Shown here in pieces: positions 11,037 to 21,993 of a stretch of 64,000 nucleotides of DNA. The first letter of the stretch is position 1; each line of letters starts with the position of its first letter. The DNA is taken from NCBI GenBank assembly GCA_037576195.1, contig CM075101.1:51336001-51400000 (forward strand), given 5' to 3'. The stretch comes from Phytoseiulus persimilis (taxonomy: Eukaryota > Arthropoda > Arachnida > Mesostigmata > Phytoseiidae). The notes under the pieces were generated by a model. It worked only from the letters and a program-made list of their open reading frames with translations. It made no database searches and was not told the DNA's origin. Both the position numbers and the translations under genes were made by a program.

Positions 11037-14000
11037 GTGCAGCCCGAGATCGTGGACATCAAAGAGAGAACTGAGCAAGCGCCTCCACGAAGGATCACAA
11101 TTCGACGGCGTAAGAAACCGACACTTCCGCCTCAAACTCGAGATGACTCTACGGCGCCGCGACAGGAGAGGCAAGAGGTCGTACTCCCGCCTCCGCCGCA
11201 ATCCCCTCTGAAACCCGCAGTCGTCTCAGGGCTAGTTCCAGGTGCAAACCCGCTGAATCAGGTACCGATCTCTTCTGCGCCCGTGACTCAACCTCCAGGG
11301 AACTTCATGTTCATGAGGATCGGCGGATATGGCTTTGACAATGGTGAAGTGCCAAACGGAATCGAACCACCGAAACAGATGCTCCCCGAGCTCGTTCCCG
11401 CTGGGGTACGCGTGAGAACGCCTTCCGGCGTTGTCGTTTCTGTTCGAGGTCAGCCGGGGCTCTACGGAATACATCCGACACCTCCACCCGATGCCAATCA
11501 CGGACCTCGGAAACCAGCACCCAAGCCGGAAATTGTTTACTTGACACAGACATCGCCCGCGCCATCGGGGCCAATTCAAAACGTTCCCGCCGCTCCGAAA
11601 ACTGGACCCAGCGCGCCATCGGTTCCGTACAATCAGAATATCCGTACCGAGAGACCACCAGCGCGAGTCAGAATATCTCCACCTCAACCGGTACGGTCGG
11701 GTGATTCCCTCGTCACCAACCCAGTGCGATATGCTCCAGCGCCTCAACCCCCACGAGGGCAGCAGGAACAGACTCCTGTCGGACCTCTCCAGCCCATCAC
11801 GAGGCAGACTGTTCGAGCGCCTCCTCGAGTCAACGCAGAGGAGATTTATCTCAAAAGACAGCCCGGCGACGGTGCAGTGCAAGAAACACCGATCTTCCAA
11901 ATTCCCAACGCGGGTCAATTCGGCCAAAGACTAAGGCCACTTAATCAGGAGAGCCTCCTGCCAGCCCAACTCAACGAGCCTGCTCCCCCAGGCGTTCGGT
12001 CCTTTGCTCCACCTCGGAACACTCCAGACACAGCTCGATCCACTGGCGGAAGGCCACGTTCGCCGCAGGGGAACACTTATGTCGTACGAGAACAACCAAG
12101 TTTGATTGCGGCGAATGGACCAGCTGCTGATAACGGACTCACACGCATCGTGGAACCCGAGTCGGTCATCCAGGAGTATACTCCGCTCCAGCTGACGCCC
12201 GTATCTCAGAGAATACGCCCCGATGTGCCGAGAGAATTTGTGCGAGTCTCTCCCGGGACTGTTCCCATTGACATAAAGGAGCCCACCTCGATTCGCGTGC
12301 CGAGCTACAATCCTACGAGACCGATAACCGGCTTCGAACAAGGTCTCGTCGGGCCCGGCTCAAACTTAGGAACCCTACCGTTGGCACCAATCACGAGGCT
12401 ACAGCCTCTCATAGGATCTTCGCCGCGCTCCCAAGTGCCACAAGAAATTCTGGTACGTCGTCCACCCCAGGATGCTCCTCCTGGTGTACAGCCGCAGATT
12501 CTCGAGATATCCCCGCAACTTGGAACTCCAGCTCCGCAGCCGCCTAAGATCGTATCTCGAGAGCCCGCTGAGATCCCGAACGTAGAAATTCAGCGAGTCG
12601 CCCCCGGCACACCGGTCTTCCCACAGGAAAATGTTGGTCCCGTGAGACTTCCCGTGCGACCCCCATCGTCTATACCTCCGAATGTGAACCAGCGAGTCCC
12701 CGTCGGGCCCGGAATAGATCAGCGGATTCCACTGAACAATGTCCGCATCCCCTTGGGTGTTGTCGGAAACGGGGATCAGGAACCGCAACCTGTCGCTCCG
12801 GTCGTTCTCCAAAAGGTGGAAGTCCAACCCCGGCCCGGAGGAAATGTAACAGAGCCCCAGAACCCGAACGGTTTCAGTTTCATGCGCATTGGAGGTTTTG
12901 GATTCGACAACGGCCCAGTCCCCGCTAGATTCAATGTTGCTCCAGCCAAGGAAATGTTGCCCGAGCTTGTCCCTGCGGGGGTCCGAGTGAGGACTCCATC
13001 GGGAGTGGTAGTTTCGGTGAGAGGCCGCCCCGGTCTCTATGGTATACATCCCACACCAGCTCCGGATGCATCTTTCGGTCCAACCAAAAAACCACCACGA
13101 CCAGAAATCGTGTATTTGAATCAGGCCACTCCAAGGCCTCAGCCGGTAGCCACTGTCAGAACGGCACCACCTGTTCAAGTCGCTCCGATTCAGTATGGAA
13201 CTCCCGCTGTCGTCAGGCGGCCGGCTCGATTGCCAGCGCCGCCCATCAATGTTGGCGATCAGCCCGTTCAGGTTGCGGTTGCGCCCCCTCAGGAAGTTAC
13301 CCGGGTACGTCAAGAAGCGCCGCGACCGGTGGCGCCGCTGATTGAGGTTGCCCGAGTACCCCAAGGAGTGCCACGGCCAGCAGGGCCCTTGCGTGTGCTC
13401 ACTCAAGTACCTGAAGAATTGTCACGACCGGTGATACCCTTACAAGTGTTCACTCAGGTACCTCAAAGAGCGCCAGAATCGCTGGTGCCTTTGCGTGTGG
13501 TCTCTCAAGTGCCTCAAGAAGCGTCAAGACCGGTAGCGCCCCTGCGCGTGGTTACTCAGGTACCTCAAGAAGTGCCACGACCGGTAGCTCCCTTACGTGT
13601 GCTTACTCAAATACCCCAAGAACTGTCACGGCCGGTAGCACCCCTACACGTGTTCACTCAGATACCTCAAGAAGTGTCAAGGCCAGTAGCGCCCTTGCGT
13701 GAGATTGCTCGTGTACCTCAAGGACTGCCGGAATCGGTGACGCCCCTACGTGTTATTACTCAGCTACCCCAAGAAGTGTCACGACCAGTAGCTCCCCTAC
13801 GAGTGCTCACTCGAGTACCTCAAGAAGTGGCAAGGCCGGTAGTGCGGGTTGTCACTCAGGTACCCCAAGAAGTGCCACGACTGGTGGTTCCCTTGCGTGT
13901 GGTTACTCAAGTACCTCAAGAACTCTTGCGACCGGTAGCACCCCAACAAGTGTTCACTCAAGTACCTCAAGGAGTTTCAAGTCCAGTAGCACCCCCGGGT

Positions 14001-16314
14001 GCAGTTACTCAGGTACCTCAAGAAGCGTCACGTCCGGTAGGACCCCCACGTGTGGTCACTGAAGTACCTCAAGAACTGTCACGACCGGTGGAACCCGTGC
14101 GAGGGTTTACTCAGGTACCCCAACAGGTGCTACGACAGGAAACTCCACTGCGTAGAGTCACCCAAGTACCTCAAGAAGTGTCGCAACCGGTAGCACCCTT
14201 ACGAGTGTTCAATCAGGTATCTCAAAAAGTGCCGGAATCGATAGTGCCACCGCGAGTGATCACTCGAGTGCCTCAAGATGTGCGACGACTGGTGGAGCCC
14301 GTGCGTGCGATACCTCAGACGGTACCACAGCAGATCCAGATAATAGAGACCCCAATCCGCCCGTATGCACAACCGCCTCAAGTCGTGTCGCAAGTCCCCC
14401 CTCGGCCGTCCCTGCCTCTACAGACCCCGGCTCCGCCCGCCCGCTCCCCAGCGACGCAGCAATCTCTGCCTGTTCGCCCGAGGTTAGAGATCCAGCGGTT
14501 GAGAACGACCTCGCCTCCGCTCCCCGCAACAAAAGCTCCAGTTGTTTCTGCGGGTTCCGGGGGATACGGCAACGACTTGAGCGACTTCGAAGACTTCGAG
14601 CCCCCAAGAGAGCAGAGGGTAAGAACCATTTAACTTCAAGAAGCAAGGATATTTTAATCGAGTCTCGCTAGTCTCTCCCGAGTCCTATGGAGTGGAGATC
14701 TATCGTCTCTCCCACTCGGAAGACCTCGTAGCTTGATTTGGACTTATTTCCAAAGCATCGAACAGAAATCAGTGGAATTTATTGTTCGATCTCGGGAGAG
14801 CCCAAAGGAAAGAAGAGAATCGAGGAGTTTATCGGAACCACCAAGGCGGCCTCCTTAGCGCCTTGCGAAGGGTTCGGGTCCAAAGTCTTGACTCACGTCT
14901 ACTGCGGAATCACGTCGAGTGCTTTTTGTTCTGGATAGCGCCCAGCTCTTGTTGATCGTCTTCAAATCAATGACGGAGATCCGCTGTGCATGCGGGTCGG
15001 GTGAAGAATCAATGAGCCAGTCCCGGTGAAGTCAACCACGCTGGATCATCGTGCTTTCCACCGTTCCTCGATTCCTTGGGAAGTGCGCGTGATTGAGTCA
15101 TAGCATTGATTGGTATCCTCCATCCTGACGTGGAGATGTGCGTGCACTGAAGAATAAAAATCTTCAGGATTTCTAATTTGGAGTCGTTTTGCGACCCATA
15201 CGAGTCCTCCGCGCGGTAGTTGACGATGTGAGTCGAGGTCCGACTGTGAGTGGAAACGACGGGAAGTGGTGCGTTCCGACGGTACGAGAAGCAAGAAGAA
15301 ACTGTCTGGTTCGAAAATCGTGGAAAATCATCAATCTCTTCCTCATTGCAGCTTCCGCTCGCTACTGCTAGCAGAGAAACGAGAGTTTCAAGCGGAGTCA
15401 GCTCTGGAGAACCAAAGGTACGTCTTCGCTGGCAAGGAGCAGTACTCGACGGTTCAGCCCGGTTTGTCGCGTTGTCTACAGCTCGGTTCTTGTGATATGA
15501 TCACAAGAAGTACGAAACGTCGATCTGAGCTCTGACGGGTCGAAAATTCTGCGAAATCTCAGCGGTTTTCAGAACAAAGATCTTGTATACCAGTAGCATT
15601 CTTCACGACTGAAGCCTGTGAGAAATCCACGAGAGAGAACACCGATTCCCCGAAAAAGCCGTTCACCGTAAAGGTCAAGGCTACCACTTTTCGAACGTTT
15701 ACCGTATCCATATCAGTGACGGCTTTCGAAATCCTGATCACAGGGAACAAAATTGGTAGTGTGCAATGATTCAGCAAATCTGGCGAGAACTCTCGACTAA
15801 CCCCAGAAGTATTTTTTACGTATGTTTCGGGGACACCTTTGGAACATAAGTCGGCCAAGGAATCTGCTGGACAGAGCCGTCCTCCATTCTTCTATTCGGA
15901 TTGCAGGCAAGCGCGGGAGCTGCAACTCGACCAGAGAACTCGGACGTGGTTGAGTTTTCGTCTGACGGTGCACAACGACCAGTGAATGTGGTCATTGGTA
16001 ACATCGATGAGGGTGAGGAGGAGTCGATCGATAAAGCCATATCGACATGATCAGCTCCACTCTGCAGGCGTATTTAGCCGTCGCCCTTCGGCCTCTCAGC
16101 GTATTATGGCCGGGGTCGGAGATCATTCCAGCTAAATGGGACCTTTGCAGGACCGTACAACTTCCACCATCGTCACACACACGAGAATGGGTTTGCTTTT
16201 GTGAAACTTGGGGTACCTCTCTATCAAAAGATGGAAGCTGATGTGATCGCGGCTGCGCAGCCTCCAGTCTACGCAAGACCAGCCTTCCAAGGTGAATTCT
16301 CTCGAGATTCTTAG
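11037..16314 (+). CDS. Proline/valine-rich repetitive protein (exon B form), probably secreted
   Basis: Exons: 11037-14618 (1194 codons, phase 0 at both ends, donor AGG|GTAAGA), 15352-15417 (22 codons, phase 0/0), 15907 to 15997 or 16012 (both donors phase 1), and 16151-16314 (phase 1 start, TAG stop). All junctions are phase-compatible. The big exon starts VQPEIVDIKER, which follows in phase from the signal-peptide exon at 6664-6831; no other first exon is seen. Layout: basic/Pro-rich head; an ~80-residue domain (FMFMRIGGYGFDNG...); Pro-rich linker; a second copy of the domain; about twenty 17-residue repeats; an acidic island GGYGNDLSDFEDF. The last exons give an acidic stretch, then a HHRHTHENG segment and VYARPAF, echoing QYARPTF of exon 1. 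Function and family are not recognised; an extracellular structural role is inferred. Confidence 0.66.
11301..11543 (+). repeat. Duplicated ~80-residue domain, copy 1
   Basis: It encodes FMFMRIGGYGFDNG, a short variable stretch, MLPELVPAGVRVRTPSGVVV, SVRGQPGLYGIHPTP and ends PKPEIVYL. It is the most conserved non-repetitive part of exon B and a plausible folded unit. Compare copy 2 at 12867-13118. Confidence 0.85.
12867..13118 (+). repeat. Duplicated ~80-residue domain, copy 2
   Basis: It encodes FSFMRIGGFGFDNG, a divergent stretch, then MLPELVPAGVRVRTPSGVVV unchanged from copy 1, SVRGRPGLYGIHPTP and PRPEIVYL. Near-identity in the core with divergent flanks indicates an internal duplication under constraint. 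Confidence 0.85.
13294..14310 (+). repeat. 51-bp coding tandem repeat (17-residue unit)
   Basis: About twenty units have the consensus VVTQVPQEVSRPVAPLRV minus one residue (period 17 aa, 51 bp). TQVPQE and RPVAPL are the constant parts. One unit (near 13850) is shortened by two residues. The units are more diverged than the 27-bp array, so the array is older. Confidence 0.85.
14619..15351 (+). other. Intron of the proline-rich locus
   Basis: It is bounded by GTAAGA at 14619 and CATTGCAG at 15351. I see no internal exon or repeat. Confidence 0.45.
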
Positions 16315-16513
16315 ATTTTCCTCAGTCGGAGAAGGTTAGCAGACCTACTTCTGATTGGAGCGTCCCTCAACTGATTGGGAACGATCACTTTCTAGGGGAT
16401 GATGGTGGAGTCGATCTGAAGAAATCAAGAAAGAAGAGTTCCTAAGACTTTCTAACAAATCGTAAGCCCGACGAGACGACGAGATTTCATGTTTTCGTTA
16501 TGCAGGATGAGAA

Positions 16514-16536
16514 AATAAATGGTCACGATGAATAAA
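16514..16536 (+). terminator. Poly(A) signals of the exon B transcript
   Basis: Two AATAAA motifs (16514-16519 and 16531-16536) lie 200-220 bp after the TAG at 16312-16314. They fit the end of the exon B transcript. Confidence 0.5.
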
Positions 16537-18360
16537 GCACAATGATAACGGAATTCCGCTCTCAACTCATTTTTCTTTGAGAAAAAGTTATTAAGGATGC
16601 GAAAATATTCACTCGGCCGAGCATCCGCGACTCTCAGCATGCTAGTTTGACTTTTTAAGAGTCTCTGAGGACCAAGCGTTCCATTGGCAAGGTCGATCCG
16701 ACTTGTATGAGATTCCCAATCGAGGAGTGTTTCGCGTTTTACGGAGAAATTGGCCGGATCTGATTCGTTCGCAAGAAGCCCTGACAGAAGAAGTGCCGCG
16801 CTGCTGATTCGCGCGTGACATCCATGCGAAACACCACGATTTTAAGAGCAGGGATTTCCTGCGCTTCTAGAGAGAAACATTCCGCCTCATGGACACGCAG
16901 ATAAGCAGCCGTCGATGCAAGTGTACAAATACGTTCGACTTGCAGTCAAGGTCTCGACGACAGTAACGAGCGACTCGATGAGAAAGGACGGCGCCGTTCT
17001 TGTTAGCAGTTTTATGATTCGGCAGCTGAAGATCTGCCAGTCGCTTCAAATTCACGGGTATTTGCTGACTCGTCTGGAATCACTTCATGTTCCGTTCCTG
17101 GAGAGCAACCGTTTCGACCCGAAAGACTCACGATATTAGAAGTTCGTGTTGACATCCACAGCCGTCGAGGCCGCAGATGCCGTGAAATCAGGAAAGTGTG
17201 GACACCCGGAATCCTTAAAGCTTCCTGGAGCGGCTTGCAGCAATGGGGCGATGGAAATTCTGGGAGCGATTCTGCGCGGTTACCCGATCGCGGAGTTCCT
17301 GGCATACCCTGTTGCTGGTGGAATAATTCCACCAGAATTATTCTGTTTGTTTCAGGAGGGAATTCCCAGCTCGGATCCAATGCGGCGTGGAAAAGCCTCG
17401 GTTTTGTGCTTCAAAGCATTCCCATGGATGAATTTGTCCCGTTTATTTCCGGAACAGTACAATCGAGTCCCCAGAGGAGGCGGTCGCGTATTCCCGGTCG
17501 TCGAAAATTCATGAGCGCCAGCGTTCCTGGCCCGCTACTCGGTGGTTCACGATCATTTCTCAGTCGAGATGAGTTCGGAATTCCGCTGTGGAGCTTTCTG
17601 ACTGTTCGTCGGTGTGCAAATGGATGGCAGCGATTCGGGATCACGGCTTCCGTAGTGAGCGATGGGCTGTGTCGTCCACGGGTGGTGTCATCGAATTCAA
17701 CAATCCGAATAGATATACTCATACTGAAGGAAGCTGATTCTCAGCCCTCATTCTCGCTCTCGAGAAGTTACGGCGTTACCAGACCTAAATCTGCTTCTGA
17801 CCAAACCTGGAGCGGATGAAATTCCGTCCCAACATTCGTTCGATTCGGGATCAAGCTGGAATGATGGCGTCAAATGACGATGTCATTGAATATGGTAGCA
17901 GAAAAACGGCATTTTATGTGATTCCAGCGAACCAATTCGATTGGAGATAGGATTGAGCCCGTCGAGTAATGATAATGATCGTAAGACTCCCGCGGAAATA
18001 GCACTCCACGTTCCGTTGTGGACGATATGTTAATAGCGTCTGAGACGTTTCTTGAGCTTCCGGTGAAACGTTGGTGACGGAGTGCTATGCAAATTCGGAT
18101 CAGCGAGAAAAAAAGGATGGAATAGGAGTGGAGAGAAGGAACCTTGAATGTCTTCCGCGAAATAGCCAGCATAAAAGACAGTTTGGAGTGAGCAGGACGG
18201 TCCGTAACTTATTCGAAATTCAGTTCCGCTGCGCGAATCGGTAAGTCCAGTCTCGTCTCCGACGGCTGAAGTTTCCGGAGCATCCATTCTCACTCGAGGC
18301 GCTTCCTCGACGAGCATCGGCTGAAATTATGAGCTGTAAACCATTTCTCAGGTGATCGAG
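16537..18360. other. 1.8 kb without a recognised gene
   Basis: Open frames of up to 207 codons occur around 17196-17819 but show no family features. TTTGTTTCAG at about 17357 is a good-looking acceptor without a matching exon chain. A CATAAAAG at 18170-18177 and a TCAGT at 18220-18224 could be core-promoter elements of the next gene, but the spacing (about 50 bp) is not canonical. Confidence 0.4.
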
Positions 18361-18907
18361 ATGAACAAACACGTGCTCACGGTTGCATTACTCTGCTGTT
18401 GCTTTGCTCGGTGAGTATCCCTCGCGGAATCCTCGAGTTCGAGCCACCACTTAGATATTGATAGATGACCTCTGAGGATTTTGGAGCTAAAAGATTCGTG
18501 CTGAAGTGAATCTACAAACCAGGGCAGCATCAACATCTCCGACGAGGTGCGATGATCTAGATTGTTCCGATGCGAAATGCGGAGCAATCGATTGTTCCTG
18601 TGGTTCGTACAGACCAGCCTGCTCATGCTGTGATGTGTGCTACCAGGTACGTAAGGGTAGACTCTCGAATAATTACGATTTAATGGCTCATCCTTTGGCA
18701 TTAAATGAAGATGGGAGACCGAAGCTACGCGAACTCTCGGCGTCGTTGAATAAATGTTGGCCTCTGACCGTTTATCCGCAGTGTTCCGGTCAACCGTGCA
18801 GTCTGATTCCTCCTACGACTTGCAGCAAAGGCGCCTGCAAGCTTAGAGAAGGCTTGTCAACTGCCGCAGCTCTCTCATCGCCTGGACCCCACGGACAGTG
18901 TCCTTAG
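18361..18907 (+). CDS. Small secreted cysteine-rich protein, IGFBP N-domain-like
   Basis: Three exons: 18361-18410, 18523-18646, 18782-18907. The phases (2, then 0) and all splice sites agree, giving 99 residues. A signal peptide (MNKHVLTVALLCCCFA) is followed by 14 cysteines. The core CSCCDVCYQCSGQPC fits the insulin-like growth factor binding protein N-domain signature C-x-C-C-x2-C-x4-G-x2-C exactly, with the expected upstream cysteines. The C-terminal ~20 residues are Ser/Ala/Pro-rich with one last Cys. Single-domain IGFBP-type proteins are known from spiders and other chelicerates, where hemolymph or immune roles have been proposed. Binding of an insulin-like peptide is possible but unproven. 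Other small Cys-rich families (VWC-like) are alternatives. Confidence 0.68.
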
Positions 18908-19191
18908 TCATGGTAGAACCCTGGCAATAGGTAGAGCGACGGTTGTGTACGAGATCAAATCGTGTGCTTTCCGTCAGAGCTGAGTTCGAGTGGTTGTTTC
19001 CGTCGACAAATTCTTCTCAGGAATGAAAGTTGAATCACAGTGCTGAGGAAAGGTGTACATTACCGGAATCGAAGGCTCAGCCGTCGCATGAGTGATCGAG
19101 TGGGGGCCTGACACGGCGGCATTGTCCCCAAACAGCTCGATTCATGGAAATTGAATGTACTCTCAGCTCGAGTCGCTGGTTGACGAATAAG

Positions 19192-19197
19192 AATAAA
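19192..19197 (+). terminator. Poly(A) signal of the IGFBP-like gene
   Basis: AATAAA lies about 285 bp after the TAG at 18905-18907. No closer signal is evident. Confidence 0.4.
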
Positions 19198-19752
19198 ACG
19201 CTATCGAATTCGATGGATCGGACAATAAGTAAAGGGCTTCCACTGGATCTTTTCCCCTCGTGGGTCCTCGCGACCCGATTAGGATATCTCTGAGCAGTAG
19301 AGCACGGTTCTAGGACATCAAAAGGTCACAAGACATCGCATTACATTTCCCAGCCGACCATTGCAGGTGGGCTGAAGGGGATAGAGCCGTCGTATTCTTG
19401 TACATAACTACAGCCGTGATCCGACCCAGCACAGATTATCCGCCATGCGGATTCTTCGATACCTTGAAGATTGGGTGCCACGAATGCGGCTCGAGACTTT
19501 CAAAATGCAGGCAGCATCGAAGACCGACGTTTCCGATTAGCTGGCAGCCTGCACGCGAAACGTTTCAACATGAGCGACGATAAGCTTAACTTCTACACTA
19601 TTGAATTCCACAGTACGACTGTGCTTCACTCTCCTTGTGAATAATCAGCCCAGATGAAAATAAGCAGCGGCGGCAGTCGAACCAGATGTTGACACGAATA
19701 ACGACCAGTCAGTGTTAAGAGCAGAATGGTGTCCCCAATCTAGGTTGGGCGC

Positions 19753-20142
19753 GTGGCTCGAGCTGAAGTAGACATCGTCAACCCAGAAAAGCCTCGAGTA
19801 GGCCACGACGAGATCGAGGCTGAGTTACGAGACCGCCGGCAGGTCGGAACCATGGCTCGAAGAAAAGTCCGGCTCCGGCACGGAGCATCGGACAATGGCA
19901 ATGACGATCCTGTTAGCAATCGAGGGGATGGGAACGCTGTGATGCAATGGTCCTCAGATCGGCATCGGAAGACGCGAGATATAGGGACCTCAACCCCCGA
20001 AGAAAGTCGATATCACTCAGCGTTACGCTTACCAAGCGAGTGTGCAGATTCAGTCGGACTGCGAGCATATCACTTGGATCCCCCGCCTGATCTGCATTCC
20101 TCATCATACCGTTCGGACGATTTTGAGAAACTGCTGGCTTGA
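19753..20142 (+). CDS. Possible hypothetical ORF, 129 codons (doubtful)
   Basis: A hydrophilic, Arg/Asp/Ser-rich frame opens with MARAEVDIVNPEK and ends SSSYRSDDFEKLLA. The start is GTG rather than ATG (the first ATG in frame is about 35 codons in). There is no signal peptide, membrane segment or domain. An uninterrupted frame of this length is expected by chance in a window of this size and composition, so only the compositional bias argues for it. Confidence 0.15.
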   Translation: MARAEVDIVNPEKPRVGHDEIEAELRDRRQVGTMARRKVRLRHGASDNGNDDPVSNRGDGNAVMQWSSDRHRKTRDIGTSTPEESRYHSALRLPSECADSVGLRAYHLDPPPDLHSSSYRSDDFEKLLA

Positions 20143-21428
20143 TCCTGTCGCAGCCGACCGCTCGCGATCCTCATGCTAACAATCAGGAATAGGCGCTGTT
20201 GTGATATCCGTCATCAGAGGCAATGACACGTCACGTGAGGACGACAGAGAACCCCGTTCCGATTATCGTGGTCAGAAAAGCCACTCACGATGGAATGCCA
20301 TGCAGAATCACGATATGTTGGAAGCATTTCGAGTGCGACCACGAGGGTCACTCCTGAGCACGAGGGAATACGGACAGCACATGAATTCGATCCGCCGTTG
20401 ATAATAACGCAGAACTGATATATCTGGTCTAATCGTTCCTCAGCCCTAAAACTCGACTACAGAACTCGAAAAGTGTAAGAAGCGCAACGGAAATATCGGC
20501 TCGTGGAGTATGGGATCCGGTAACAGATAGTGCTCCCTGCGCATGACGACAAGCCGATAGATCGTATATTTTCGAGGATTCCATCCACTAGAGCTTGCTT
20601 GCGGAAGAACGATGGATGACCATGCGCCGACAATCCAGAATATCGAGTGGAGAACAAAACTGGATTTGGCGACTTCCCCGCTAAACTTGTAATATTCCGT
20701 TCTTTTCTGTTCTCGGGATCTTAAACTGCCCCGGTTCCCGCGCACCTGGAAAATCATTCAATGCCGCCGTGGCCTCGACGCTATCAATAATCTCAGGAAT
20801 ATGTGTACTCCCTCCATGGACGGCATTTCACAGTTCACGTTCGTATTCGTTATTAGAACTCTACGGTGTCTCGAATGGTCTCGCAGAATCTCAGGCACGG
20901 AACGAGGGTTCTGATCAAATCGCAGGTGCTTCCTACAGTGGAAGATCCACTTCTATAATTTTCTTGTCTCATATGGTCGCCCCGAAATCTGCCATGTGTC
21001 CGCCTGACTCTTTCCTACACGTAGTTAAGCCCGATGCTCTGATAGAGTCAGTCTGTCGCCTCTGGAGCGGGTACATCGCGGTCGACGATGACTACTCATC
21101 GAATGAAGCATTACGGTCAAAGGTAGTGTTTTTCTGAGTGGTTCAAAATTATGTGCGGACAGAAGGGAGCCGGAAAGCGGGGGTTGCGGTGAGCAAATCG
21201 GACCGCGTTCACGGAAAATAGGAGGCGAATCTTGCAAGTCGAGAATTCCCACTGTAATCTTCACCGAGCCCCAGTTAACGGTGGGATGACAATAGCCAGT
21301 ACCTGGAAGAATCCCTGAATGGGAATTATTCATCGTTTCAAGCCCGAAGGATAAGAACGCGAGATCCAATCAAACGGAGGAGCCTGACATCGGGGTGTCC
21401 TCCTCATTTTTTCATATTCAGAGAAGCA

Positions 21429-21599
21429 ATGGCTTCGTCCCATCAACTATACGAAGCGTTTAATCTCGCGGTGCGACCTATTCACAAAGCCAGGACAGCC
21501 CTAGAGCGACTTCTCGCGTCCTCAATCGCCCCTATTCAACGCTTTTTCCATGAACCGTCAGAGTCTGAACCATGCGGACCCTCCTCCTCTCCGCTGTGA
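21429..21599 (+). CDS. Possible small ORF, 56 codons (doubtful)
   Basis: The ATG follows a polypyrimidine stretch and CAG (TTTTTTCATATTCAG), so it could sit at the start of a spliced exon. The frame begins MASSHQLYEAFNLAVRPIH, has an amphipathic helical middle (KARTALERLLASS) and a Ser/Pro-rich end. It matches nothing I recognise. It could also be a chance frame next to the RNF141 3' UTR. Confidence 0.2.
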   Translation: MASSHQLYEAFNLAVRPIHKARTALERLLASSIAPIQRFFHEPSESEPCGPSSSPL

Positions 21600-21993
21600 T
21601 TCTTTCTTAAACTATGCGGATTTTGCTGCGGGGCAAAGCTCCGATGTCATCCCCGAGCGAGAGATCCCGGTGTTCTGCTGTCAGGGGTTTCTTGGATTCC
21701 GACCAATGACGGAGAATTGACCCTTCTAGCGTACCTGCTACTTAACCCCCAAAATGTAATGATTCGGACAAGGAGGCTAAATGCAGAAACGAGCAGTGTT
21801 CAGATCTATGGAAGCGCTCCGATTTCAAAGTCGTCTTCTCTAAGTTTTTTCTCAGACAAAAGAGTTCAACAACTCCTGAACGAAAGCTTTTGGTCCGTTC
21901 GCGAAGACGTCGGCTCGATCAGACGAGTATCGTAGAAAATAATCAGTCAATACGTTGTTGGCGGATGGACAGTTTCAAGGTCGAATGAATGTT

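Larger units (their letters stand above)
19198..21993. other. 2.8 kb spacer with two doubtful small ORFs
   Basis: Apart from the two ORFs listed separately (19753-20142 and 21429-21599) I see no exon chain, RNA gene or repeat here. Part of the right end is probably 3' UTR of the minus-strand RNF141 gene. Confidence 0.4.

Noticed and set aside
17196-17819. 207-codon plus-strand frame, with a good acceptor inside at about 17357
   Set aside because: No recognisable domain; overlapping frames on both strands are of similar length; no donor in matching phase from the exon B gene, which has its own stop and poly(A) signals upstream.
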